Shown here one piece after another: positions 25,456-33,369 of a stretch of 64,000 bases of DNA. Origin of the DNA: Afipia sp049747295 (lineage in GTDB: Bacteria > Pseudomonadota > Alphaproteobacteria > Rhizobiales > Xanthobacteraceae); assembly GCF_049747295.1 (NCBI RefSeq), contig NZ_JBMHJM010000001.1, positions 4,092,001-4,156,000 of the forward strand. Reading direction: 5' to 3'. The notes under the pieces were generated by a model. That model searched no databases and was not told the DNA's origin. It saw only the letters and a program-made list of their open reading frames with translations. The position numbers were made by a program, and so were the translations under genes. Each line of letters begins with the position of its first letter. Within the stretch, counting starts at the first letter, position 1.

Positions 25456-25650
25456 ATGCTGAAAGCTCTCATCGCAACGGGCGCAGTGCTCGCGATGGTA
25501 ACTGCCGCTACCGCTGCCGATCTTCCACGCGCTCAACCTGTGTACTCACAGGCGCCCGTTGGAAAAATGCCAATCGGCAAATATCCGGTTGGGAAGTATC
25601 CAGTCGGAAAGTATCCGACTGCTGCTGCTCCCGTCGTAACCAAGGGGTAA
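25456..25650 (+). CDS. Small secreted protein with GKYPV pentapeptide repeats
   Basis: The 64-residue product has a Sec signal peptide (cleavage after ATAA near residue 21) and then four pentapeptides GKMPI-GKYPV-GKYPV-GKYPT at residues 36-55. TAAGGAGATAGTTC gives an excellent ribosome site, and the gene has its own leader. The mature part is about 43 residues, rich in Lys, Pro and Tyr. The function is unknown; such repeats could bind anionic surface polymers. I do not recognise the family. Confidence 0.75.
   Translation: MLKALIATGAVLAMVTAATAADLPRAQPVYSQAPVGKMPIGKYPVGKYPVGKYPTAAAPVVTKG
25561..25620 (+). repeat. Four tandem 15-base coding repeats
   Basis: Units at 25561, 25576, 25591 and 25606 each encode Gly-Lys-Tyr/Met-Pro-x. 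They differ mostly at third codon positions (for example GGA, GGC, GGG, GGA), which implies selection on the peptide and not recent duplication. Confidence 0.85.
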
Positions 25651-25817
25651 TCGATATCCACGCTCCGGATGGCGTGCCTCCTAGGTACGTCTCCGGGCGG
25701 GGATGCGAGTCTTTTGGGGATTCCAGTCCTTTGGACTCGGGTTCTTCTGATTCATGTCTCTGGAATTCCTTCTGAAAAGCGGTCCTCTCGGACGGCTTTG
25801 AAATTGGGGAGCTGACA

Positions 25818-26480
25818 GTGCAGATGACTTCAAGGAAAGGGAGCCGTAGAGGCTTTTCCCTGACAGGTATTTGTGTGCTCGCGGCTTCGATCTGTGCGGG
25901 CACAGGAATCGCTTCCGCGCAGCAACTCGCGGCGCGCGGCGAGCCTGAAAGAGGTAGCCAGGCCGCGACGACGTCGGAGACGTTCGACAGACAGGCCCAC
26001 AAGCCGCGGCAGCAATATCCGTACTACGTCGATTTCCGTGCGCGGACTGCGGCGAGTTATGGTCATGCGTTTGTCTGGTATGGCCGCAGGACTGACCGGA
26101 TGGTTGAAGTGGCCGGGCTGCATCCGCGCGGAGAAAGCACGGTGCCTTACGTTCTCGGCCATGTGCTGCCGGTGCCGTCGGAAACGGGCGCAAGTTACGG
26201 TGATCTGGATGCTCAATATCTGACGAGCAGCTATCGCGTCTATCTCAGCGAGGCGGACGGAAAACGGGTCTTCGCATACATCAAGAAGCTGCAGAACAGT
26301 TCGCCGGTGTGGAATGCTGTGACGTACAACTGCACGGCGTTTATCGGCGACATTGCGAAGTATATGGGTTTGAAGACGCCATACACGCACCTGCTGTACC
26401 CGGAGGAGTGGGTCGACAATCTCCGCAAGATCAACGGCAACCGCAAGGTGGTGCAGCTCGCCCCCGAGCGCGGGTCATGA
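25818..26480 (+). CDS. Secreted protein with permuted papain-like (LRAT/YiiX-type) motifs
   Basis: The 220-residue product has a signal peptide (ending GIASAQQ) and a domain with His first (ASYGHAFVWYG, H83) and Cys later (TYNCTAFIGDIA, C172). The His-then-NC order is that of circularly permuted NlpC/P60 and LRAT-type enzymes, which act on amide or ester bonds in peptides or lipids. GGGGAG lies upstream of GTG 25818; ATG 25824 is an alternative. It lies 167 bases after the GKYPV-repeat protein on the same strand, so both may be envelope factors. Activity is inferred from motif order only. Confidence 0.65.
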   Translation: MQMTSRKGSRRGFSLTGICVLAASICAGTGIASAQQLAARGEPERGSQAATTSETFDRQAHKPRQQYPYYVDFRARTAASYGHAFVWYGRRTDRMVEVAGLHPRGESTVPYVLGHVLPVPSETGASYGDLDAQYLTSSYRVYLSEADGKRVFAYIKKLQNSSPVWNAVTYNCTAFIGDIAKYMGLKTPYTHLLYPEEWVDNLRKINGNRKVVQLAPERGS

Positions 26481-26535
26481 TCTGGCTCGCTGACGCGATT
26501 GTTTAACGGGGAGGCGAAAGTAGCAACGGAGGGGG

Positions 26536-26574
26536 ACAAACGATCGGTGGGCGGTAAGCCCGCCGGTCGTTTGT
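26536..26574. terminator. Bidirectional hairpin between convergent genes
   Basis: ACAAACGATCGGTGGGC pairs with GCCCGCCGGTCGTTTGT around GGTAA. It lies between the convergent secreted-protein and amidohydrolase genes and could serve both directions. Confidence 0.7.
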
Positions 26575-26606
26575 GTATGCAATAACTGGAAAAAAAGCAG
26601 GCCAGG

Positions 26607-27476
26607 CTACGCCTTGTCGAACCCGTAAAACACCGTCGCATTGTCGACCAGGATCTTGCGGCGGAGTTCATCGCTCGGCGCCCAGTCCTGCAGCAGGTTA
26701 AGCAGCGGCGTGGTCTTGGGCATCTGCTTCATCTGACCGACATGCGGCCAGTCGCTCCCCCACACGATCCTGTCCGGGTTCACCTCGACCATTACCCGCG
26801 CCATCGGAAGCAGTCCGTCATAGTGCTCGGCCTGACCGGCAGCGCGATAGGCGCCGGAAAATTTCGCCCATGAATTGCCGTTGCTCAGCAGCCGCAACAG
26901 CGCCTGAAACGCCGGGTGCTGGACGCCGTCGCTCGGATTGATGAAGGCGAAGTGATCGACCGACACCGGACAGGAGAGTTTGGCAAGGCGATCTTCCAGC
27001 TCGATCAATTGCGGCCCTTTGAGCAGAAACTCCAGATGCCATCCGCGCGCGCGGCAGCGATCCGCGTCGTGCTCAAGACCGCTTAAATCGAGGCCGCCGG
27101 GGTGGGCGAGAATGTAGCGGATGCCGCGCACGCCTTGCTGGTGCAGTCTGTCGAGATCACTGTCGGTCAGATCAGGCGCCGGCACGATGATGGCGCGAAA
27201 CGGCATTCCCAAGGCGGCGCCGAATTCGAGCTGGCAGCGGTTGTCCGTGCCATAAACGCTAGGCTGGATGCCGACGACGCGTTGGATGCCGAGGGCCTTG
27301 TAGAGCTTGCGGACGGCGTCGACGTTCGCCTCCGGCGGCGTGTAGTCCCGATCGTCGACATACGGATACTGCGGTGCGGTGCCGAACATATGCATATGGC
27401 AGTCGGTGGCATTAGCCGGCATCGCAAAGGACGGCGCAGTTGGATTGGCGTCGGGGGCCAGGCAGAGTTGGGTCAT
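26607..27476 (-). CDS. Amidohydrolase_2 family protein (LigI-like lactonase/hydrolase)
   Basis: The 289-residue protein has the TIM-barrel amidohydrolase pattern: TDCHMHMFG near the N-terminus, VRGIRYILAHPGG, VSVDHFAFINP and a C-terminal IVWGSDWPHVG holding the catalytic Asp. This arrangement matches 2-pyrone-4,6-dicarboxylate lactonase and related sulfomuconolactone hydrolases. ATG 27476 is chosen; the frame extends far upstream over the TRAP permease gene but only by chance. It is the last gene of a three-gene unit with a TRAP transporter, so it probably hydrolyses the imported acid or lactone or a derivative. Confidence 0.87.
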   Translation of the reverse strand: MTQLCLAPDANPTAPSFAMPANATDCHMHMFGTAPQYPYVDDRDYTPPEANVDAVRKLYKALGIQRVVGIQPSVYGTDNRCQLEFGAALGMPFRAIIVPAPDLTDSDLDRLHQQGVRGIRYILAHPGGLDLSGLEHDADRCRARGWHLEFLLKGPQLIELEDRLAKLSCPVSVDHFAFINPSDGVQHPAFQALLRLLSNGNSWAKFSGAYRAAGQAEHYDGLLPMARVMVEVNPDRIVWGSDWPHVGQMKQMPKTTPLLNLLQDWAPSDELRRKILVDNATVFYGFDKA

Positions 27477-27487
27477 CCTACGTTTCT

Positions 27488-29464
27488 CTATTTGCTTTGT
27501 AGAAGGGAGGGAATGACGTGGGTGAACCACGGCACGAAGGCCACGACCAGCACGCCGATTATCAGGACAATGAAGTAGGGCAGCATCGCCTTGCTGGTCG
27601 CCTCCAGCCGGCTCTCCGAGACTGAGCAGGAGACGTAGAATCCGATGCCGATCGGCGGAATGAAGATGCCGACGCCCATCGCGAGGATCATGATCATGCT
27701 GTAGTGGATGATGTCGATGCCGTACTGCGTGGCGATCGGCATCAACAGCGGGCCTAAGATGATCAGCGCGGGCAGGCCTTCCAGCAATGACCCGACCACC
27801 ATCAGGAGCACGATCGAGCCGAGAATGAAGACGATGCGGTTGTCGCCGAGCGAATGCAGGATCGCGGCGAGATTGGCTGGAAGATTCGCCGCCGTCAGCG
27901 TCCAGCCGAACGAGAAGGCAGCCGCAATGATGAAAAGCACCATGCCGGCGAGCAGGCACGATTCCACGGCGATGGTGTACAGCGTCTTCAGATCGACCGC
28001 GCGATAGATCACGTACGCCAGCACCAGACCGTACAGCACGGCGACGGCGGAGACTTCCGTAGGCGTGGCGATGCCGAAGCGGATGCCGACCACCATGATC
28101 ACCGGCATCACCAATGGCAGGACCGCGCCGCCGCTGGCGCGGAGCAGTTCTGGCCATGTCGCGCGAGGGATCGACGTGACACCGTTGTTGCGCGACAGAA
28201 CGTAGTTGAGGATCATCAGCAACGTGGCGATGACGGCGGCGGGCAGCAGGCCTGCGATGAACAGCGTTCCGATCGAGATCGGCGCCACTGAGCCCAGCAC
28301 CAGCATGGCAAGACTCGGCGGGATCGTCTCGGACATCGCAGCCGAAGACGCCAGCACGGCGGCGCCTTGCTCAGGTCTGTAGCCTTGCTTCTTCAACTCG
28401 CGCCGCAGCACCGAACCGACCGCCACCACGTCGGCGATCTTCGAGCCCGAGATGCCGGAGATCATGTAGATCGTCAGCACCACCACCTGCAGCAGGCCGC
28501 CGCGCATGTGGCCCACCAGCGTCATAGCAAAGCGCACCAGGCGGAGGCTGATGCCGCCTTTTTCCATGATGAGACCGGCCCAGATGAAGAACGGCAGGGT
28601 GAGCAGAATGAAGTTCGTGGTGCCGTCGAATGTATTTTGGGCTGCGGCAATCAGCGGGGCAACGCCGCTGATCAACAGGAACATCACCGATCCGAGCAGC
28701 ATGGCGAAGGAGACCGGGAGGCCCAGCAGCACGGCGAGCAGGAAGGCAATCAGCATGACGCCCAGCGCCGTGCCATTGCTGAGCCGCAGCGCGGGCACGA
28801 TGCTGGCGGCGTAGACAATGCCAATCAGCACCGCGACCCCGATTGCGGCGGGAAACACCTGCCGTGGCGCGTATTCGAGGGTGAGGCGTTCGAGCGCGAA
28901 GATCACGCACAGCGCCAAGCCGATGGTCAACGGCAGCATCAGCCACGCCGAATTGATGTCGAGGATCGGTGTGTTCGACATCGACGCGATCGACAGCAGA
29001 TTGAGCGACACGTAACCGACCACGGCGGCCACCACGAGCACCAGAAGGTCGATCCCGATGGCAACGGATAGACGCAGCGAGGCCGGCATCTTGGCCGTCA
29101 GGAATTCCACGGTGGAGTGATGCCGCGCGCGATAGGCCAGTGCGCCGCCGATGAAGGCGATCAGCGACAGAAACATCTTCGCGGCTTCATCGGACCACAG
29201 CAGCGACTGATGAAACCAGAACCGCGAGCCGATCTCGGTCAGAACGATACCAAGCTCGATCACCAGCGCAGCGACCAGCACGGCCCGGCAGACCGCATCG
29301 AGGCCGTTGAGTGTGCGCCGGACGGAGGATGCGATCGGGCCATCCCGCACTGAATGCGCGGCGGGATCGACCGATCCCGCCGCCAACTCGTGATGCACTG
29401 AGTCTTGATGCACTAAGTCTTGCACTAAGTCCTGCCCCGCTGAGAGCGCGGCCTGATCAGCCAT
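27488..29464 (-). CDS. TRAP transporter permease, fused small and large subunits (DctQ-DctM)
   Basis: This 658-residue protein contains a four-helix DctQ part (about residues 50-215, with LLWSDEAAKMFLSLIAFIGG) and then the DctM part with many helices (LPFFIWAGLIMEKGGISLRL, IPPSLAMLVLGSVAPISIGT). It uses a sodium gradient to move organic acids delivered by the binding protein. The first 30 residues are low-complexity, built on a small repeat at 29395-29440 (QDLVQDLVHQDSV). Its ATG overlaps the binding-protein stop by eight bases. Confidence 0.93.
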   Translation of the reverse strand: MADQAALSAGQDLVQDLVHQDSVHHELAAGSVDPAAHSVRDGPIASSVRRTLNGLDAVCRAVLVAALVIELGIVLTEIGSRFWFHQSLLWSDEAAKMFLSLIAFIGGALAYRARHHSTVEFLTAKMPASLRLSVAIGIDLLVLVVAAVVGYVSLNLLSIASMSNTPILDINSAWLMLPLTIGLALCVIFALERLTLEYAPRQVFPAAIGVAVLIGIVYAASIVPALRLSNGTALGVMLIAFLLAVLLGLPVSFAMLLGSVMFLLISGVAPLIAAAQNTFDGTTNFILLTLPFFIWAGLIMEKGGISLRLVRFAMTLVGHMRGGLLQVVVLTIYMISGISGSKIADVVAVGSVLRRELKKQGYRPEQGAAVLASSAAMSETIPPSLAMLVLGSVAPISIGTLFIAGLLPAAVIATLLMILNYVLSRNNGVTSIPRATWPELLRASGGAVLPLVMPVIMVVGIRFGIATPTEVSAVAVLYGLVLAYVIYRAVDLKTLYTIAVESCLLAGMVLFIIAAAFSFGWTLTAANLPANLAAILHSLGDNRIVFILGSIVLLMVVGSLLEGLPALIILGPLLMPIATQYGIDIIHYSMIMILAMGVGIFIPPIGIGFYVSCSVSESRLEATSKAMLPYFIVLIIGVLVVAFVPWFTHVIPSLLQSK

Positions 29465-30467
29465 GCCCGACTTCCTTGAGCACCGCGTCGTAGATATCGG
29501 CGCCGATGATATCCTTGAACTGCGGATAAACGCTCTCGGTGGCCTTGCGATAGGCGGCCTGATCGATGTCGACGAGCGTCATGCCCTTGGCTTTGAACTT
29601 GCCGGCGATTTCATCGCTCTTCGCCGCAATGGTCGTGCGCCAGTCCTTGGTCAGTCCGACAGAAGCCTCGCGAATCGCCTTCTGCGCGGAAGCGGGCAGG
29701 GTGTCGAACTTGGCTTTGCTCGCCATCATCACGCCGGCATTATAGACCTGATTGGTCAGGTTGACCGTGTTGACGATCTCGTCCTGCTTGGTCGCCGCGA
29801 CCGAAATCATCGGCGTCTCGACGGCATCGATGACGTGTTGCGACAGCGCGAGATAAACTTCCGTGAGATCGATAGCGACCGGGCTTGCACCGAGCGCCTT
29901 GAATGTGCCGGCGAAGATCGCGCCGGGCTGCACGCGGATCTTGAGGCCTTTGATCCCGTCAGGCGTTGCGGCCTTCTTGTCCCGCGTGGAGATGACGCGC
30001 CAGGCCCAGTGACCGTAGCCGAGGCCGTAGATGCCCTTTGAGGGCATCATGTCGAGCAGCTTGGTGCCGATGGGGCCGTCCAGCACGCGCTCGGCGGAAG
30101 CCGAGTTGGGGAACAGGAAAGGCAGGTCCACCACCTGGAATTTCGGAAACACGGTGTCGATGAAGCCGGAGGTGTGGGCGCAGAAATCGATGATGCCGGT
30201 CTGCAGTCCGGTCATGATGTTGGTGCCGCTGCCCAACTGGCCGATGCTGAACACCTGGATCTCGATCTCACCGTCCGTGCGTTTGGAGACGTCCCCGGCA
30301 AAACGCTTCAACACGTCATAGAGCGGGTGGGCCTGGGTATCCGCGAAGGTCAGTTTGAGCGTGTGGGTCGGCGTTTTGGCCCAGCCGGTGCGGCCGACAA
30401 AAGGCATTGTGATGGATGCGGCAGCACCCGTCGCGCCGATCTGCAAGAATTTGCGCCGTTCAATCAT
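29457..30467 (-). CDS. TRAP transporter solute-binding protein (DctP family), Tat signal
   Basis: The 336-residue product begins MIERRKFLQIGATGAAASIT, a twin-arginine signal, and continues with the DctP fold: LKLTFADTQAHPLYDVLKRF, GLKIRVQPGAIFAGTFKALG and the family block VYLALSQHVIDAVETP. The conserved Arg that binds the ligand carboxylate is in LKIRVQPG. GGAGACGAACGACC precedes ATG 30467. First gene of the TRAP-amidohydrolase operon. The ligand is an organic acid, otherwise unknown. Confidence 0.93.
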   Translation of the reverse strand: MIERRKFLQIGATGAAASITMPFVGRTGWAKTPTHTLKLTFADTQAHPLYDVLKRFAGDVSKRTDGEIEIQVFSIGQLGSGTNIMTGLQTGIIDFCAHTSGFIDTVFPKFQVVDLPFLFPNSASAERVLDGPIGTKLLDMMPSKGIYGLGYGHWAWRVISTRDKKAATPDGIKGLKIRVQPGAIFAGTFKALGASPVAIDLTEVYLALSQHVIDAVETPMISVAATKQDEIVNTVNLTNQVYNAGVMMASKAKFDTLPASAQKAIREASVGLTKDWRTTIAAKSDEIAGKFKAKGMTLVDIDQAAYRKATESVYPQFKDIIGADIYDAVLKEVGHG

Positions 30468-30745
30468 GGTCGTTCGTCTCCCTGAAAATGCCTCCGATCT
30501 TTCGCCGGTCGGCATGTGTGAATGTCGTTAGTCGATAGACGTTATTCCTTGAAACCGTGCGACGGCGGGCGGAGGCCTGCACCGGCAGATGGATGGCAAT
30601 GTTGTGGGTTGAAGGATTGACTGCTGAAGCGATTTTGCTTTCGTCGTTGGAGTCTTGTGGCCAGCTTATCGGCGATGTTGGAAAAAGCTAGTCCCCTCAC
30701 AAAGGGGGCATATCACTTCGCATCGCTTGGCGATCTTTCGCGAAC

Positions 30746-31127
30746 TTAGCCGGCATGCTCGACGAGGTGTCCACGTGAGGGAGCAGGGTCAAATGGATCG
30801 GCAAAGTATTGCGTTTCGCGCGCCACCATCCCGTCGCGGAATTCCATGATGCTGACCGTGTAAGATGGTTTGCCGTCATAGCTCAGGATGAACTCCGTCA
30901 CCCAGAGATTGCCGCTGCCGACCATTCGCTGAACTGTGAAGTGTTTTGTGTTGGGCTGGAGGCGTCGGCTCTCCTGAATGTTGCGCCGGCCGCGGATTCG
31001 TTCACCTGATTGCGGATAATTAAGTACGGCATCGTCACAGTAGATGTCGTGTTCCAGCCTCAAAGTCGCTGGCGTCCGAAGCTTCCCAGTGGTGCTGCAG
31101 TGCAAGGCGAACGGTTTGATCATCCAT
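30746..31127 (-). pseudogene. SnoaL-like/NTF2-like gene with a +1 frameshift
   Basis: ATG 31127, with a strong GGGAGAGTGAG site, opens MDDQTVRLALQHHWEASDAS and reads to the codon ending at 31056. An extra G (GG at 31054-31055) then shifts the frame. The other frame continues EHDIYCDDAVLNYPQSGERI, with KHFTVQRMVG and FADPFDPAPSRG to the stop at 30746. Joined, the two parts make one uniform SnoaL-like protein of about 126 residues. Either a recent frameshift or a sequencing error fits. It is divergent from nothing; a TetR gene lies upstream on the same strand. Confidence 0.75.
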
Positions 31128-31272
31128 CTCACTCTCCCACGTGGGAAACCAATCGCAACGATGGCGTTGCGTCCAGCGCTTGTCCTGCACAGCTTCGACG
31201 ATATGCCTGCGAAGCGCTAGCGCCAACGCGCCGGACTCACGCCCTAGTGATGCCATCGACCTCGCATGAGTT

Positions 31273-31929
31273 TTAGGCAGGAGCCGGATCAGGCGGCCGC
31301 GTCATGCATCCGCCGATGACACTCACCGCCTTGCGTGCAATCTCTCGCAGTTCGTCCCGTGGCGTTCCGGCGCGGGCGCGAATTGCGATGGTGTGCATCG
31401 TAGCCGATGCCAACACAGCGAGCGCCGCCGGATCGGCGTCCTTCTTCAATTCGCCTTGTTCTCGGGCCCTGCGGAAACGCGCCTCAAAATCCGCATCCAT
31501 CGCATGAAGCCCGGCGGCGACGCTCTTGCGGATCTGAGGATCCTCGACAGCCTCGGTGACCGCGGTTCCGACGACGAAGCAGCCGCGCCGGGCGCCCTTC
31601 ACCGGCAAATAGAGCGACAGGGCCGCTTCATACGCTTGCATCAGCGCTTTACGTAGGGGCGCATCACCTGCGAGAGCGTCGCGCGTCTCGGTCAAGGTGG
31701 CCTCCCAATAACGCGCCAGGGCTTCGAGATAGAGGGCGTGCTTGTTGCCGAAGGCCGCGTAGAGACTGGGCGGATTCATGCCGGTCGCGGACGAGATGCT
31801 CTCGAGCGACGTGCCGGAATAGCCCGTCTTCCAGAACGCGTCCGTTGCGTGTTGGAGCGCGGCCTGCCGGTCGTAGTCACGCGGGCGCCCGCGGCGCTTG
31901 AGCCCAGTATCGCTTTTCTTTTGAGCCAT
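31273..31929 (-). CDS. TetR-family repressor of the adjacent efflux operon
   Basis: The 218-residue protein has a TetR helix-turn-helix (ATDAFWKTGYSGTSLESISS then ATGMNPPSLYAAFGNKHALY, about residues 27-66) and a C-terminal ligand domain of the TetR_C_16-like type, with GCFVVGTAVTEAV. ATG 31929 is preferred to the earlier in-frame start, which would run into the operators. It is divergent from the EmrA/EmrB-type efflux pair, and two matching 18-base operators lie between, so it most likely represses both itself and the pump, released by a drug or aromatic inducer. Confidence 0.9.
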   Translation of the reverse strand: MAQKKSDTGLKRRGRPRDYDRQAALQHATDAFWKTGYSGTSLESISSATGMNPPSLYAAFGNKHALYLEALARYWEATLTETRDALAGDAPLRKALMQAYEAALSLYLPVKGARRGCFVVGTAVTEAVEDPQIRKSVAAGLHAMDADFEARFRRAREQGELKKDADPAALAVLASATMHTIAIRARAGTPRDELREIARKAVSVIGGCMTRPPDPAPA

Positions 31930-31963
31930 GTTCCGAACCACCCCACAAATGCATGCCACATAT

Positions 31964-31981
31964 TTGTAGCGAATAATACAA
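31964..31981. promoter_or_regulatory. TetR operator candidate 1
   Basis: TTGTAGCGAATAATACAA is an imperfect palindrome sharing TTGTAGCG and TACAA with the second site 53 bases away. Confidence 0.7.
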
Positions 31982-32016
31982 AATCAAGGCTTGAATGCCA
32001 AGCCCCGCCGCAATAA

Positions 32017-32034
32017 TTGTAGCGTACGTTACAA
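32017..32034. promoter_or_regulatory. TetR operator candidate 2
   Basis: TTGTAGCGTACGTTACAA is a near-perfect palindrome (one mismatched pair) placed 25 bases before the membrane-fusion-protein start, where a bound repressor would block the efflux promoter. Confidence 0.75.
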
Positions 32035-32058
32035 AAATGGATTGAGACGAGGTTCGCC

Positions 32059-33369
32059 ATGAGTTTGATTTTTTCGCCTTTCGGGTGGTGGATGAGCTTG
32101 GGTACGAAACCCCATGGCGGCGGCGACGTACTGGTGTTTCCTGTTCCCGATCCACGTCAGACTGCTGAGCCTGAGTCTGAGACCGTGAACACCAGTGCCA
32201 CGCCCGCGCAGATGCCAAATCCTGCAAAGGAGGCGCCGCGCCAGAGGGTCGCCGACGGCTCGGTGTCGCCCCGAGCGGCCCCGACGGATCGCCGAGGAAT
32301 GCGCGAGCGATTGCGTCGTCCTCTGATGCTCGCATTGCCGATCGCGCTGGCCGTGTTCGGCGGCGCTTATTATCTTGCCGAAGAACCCTATGTATCGACC
32401 GACAACGCTTTCGTCCGCGCGGCCAAGGTCTCTATCAATGCCCGAGTCGCGGGGCAGGCCGTCGCAATCGCCGTGCGCGACAATCAGCGGGTCCGGCAGG
32501 GGCAGGTCTTGTTCCGGATCGATCCGGAGCCGTACCAGATGGCGGTGGATCAAGCCGAAGCCCGCCTCGTCAGCACGCGTCTGCAGATCGATGCGCTGAA
32601 AGCAACGCTGCGCCAGCAACGCGCCGAACTGCAATCGGCCCGGGATTCGGCCGCGTTTAGCGAACGCGAATTCGATCGTAAGAAAGCCCTGGTTGCTTCC
32701 GATTTCACGCCGAAGGCTGCGTTCGATCGCGCCGATACCGATCTCAAGGTGGCCCGTCAGCGGATCGTATCGATAGAGCAGCAGATTGCGAGCACGGTGG
32801 TCGCGCTGGCCGGTGATCCGGACATCGAGATCGACCGCCACCCGACGGTCCGCGCCGCCAAATCGCAACTCGATCGCGCCCGGCTCGATCTCTCTTATTC
32901 GGTCGTGCGGGCACCTGACGACGGGATCGTCACGAAGGTGGATAATTTGCAGGTGGGTGACTTCGTCAATCCGGGCGCCGCCGTGTTCACGCTGCTGTCG
33001 AGCCGGGAAATCTGGATCGAGGCGAATTTCCGCGAGACCGGACTGACCCACATGCGTCCGGGGCAAGACGCAACAATCGATGTTGATGTGTATCCGGGGC
33101 GGACCTTCAAGGCGCACGTGGTCAGCATGAGCCCCGGCACGGGATCCGATTTCGCCGTGCTGCCGCCGGAGAATGCAACCGGCAATTGGGTCAAGGTTGT
33201 CCAGCGCTTGCCGGTGCGCCTCGAACTTGATGAGGCCGACCCGAACCGCCCGCTGTTCTCGGGGATCAGCGTCACCGCGCGAGTGGACACGCGTCAGCGC
33301 AGTTCCTGGCTTGGCCTGCTTGTGTTCAGTCTGCTTCAGCCCGCGGTCGCGATGGAGTCAAAAAAGTGA
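32059..33369 (+). CDS. Efflux membrane fusion protein (HlyD/EmrA family)
   Basis: The 436-residue protein has a 95-residue N-terminal cytoplasmic part, one membrane helix (PLMLALPIALAVFGGAYYLA), then the biotin-lipoyl half motif (ARVAGQAVAIAVRDNQRVRQ), a coiled-coil hairpin and the second half motif (VRAPDDGIVTKVDNLQVGDF). It links the inner-membrane transporter to an outer-membrane channel. The next gene overlaps by four bases. The long N-terminal tail is unusual; a later start near 32184 cannot be excluded. Confidence 0.9.
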   Translation: MSLIFSPFGWWMSLGTKPHGGGDVLVFPVPDPRQTAEPESETVNTSATPAQMPNPAKEAPRQRVADGSVSPRAAPTDRRGMRERLRRPLMLALPIALAVFGGAYYLAEEPYVSTDNAFVRAAKVSINARVAGQAVAIAVRDNQRVRQGQVLFRIDPEPYQMAVDQAEARLVSTRLQIDALKATLRQQRAELQSARDSAAFSEREFDRKKALVASDFTPKAAFDRADTDLKVARQRIVSIEQQIASTVVALAGDPDIEIDRHPTVRAAKSQLDRARLDLSYSVVRAPDDGIVTKVDNLQVGDFVNPGAAVFTLLSSREIWIEANFRETGLTHMRPGQDATIDVDVYPGRTFKAHVVSMSPGTGSDFAVLPPENATGNWVKVVQRLPVRLELDEADPNRPLFSGISVTARVDTRQRSSWLGLLVFSLLQPAVAMESKK

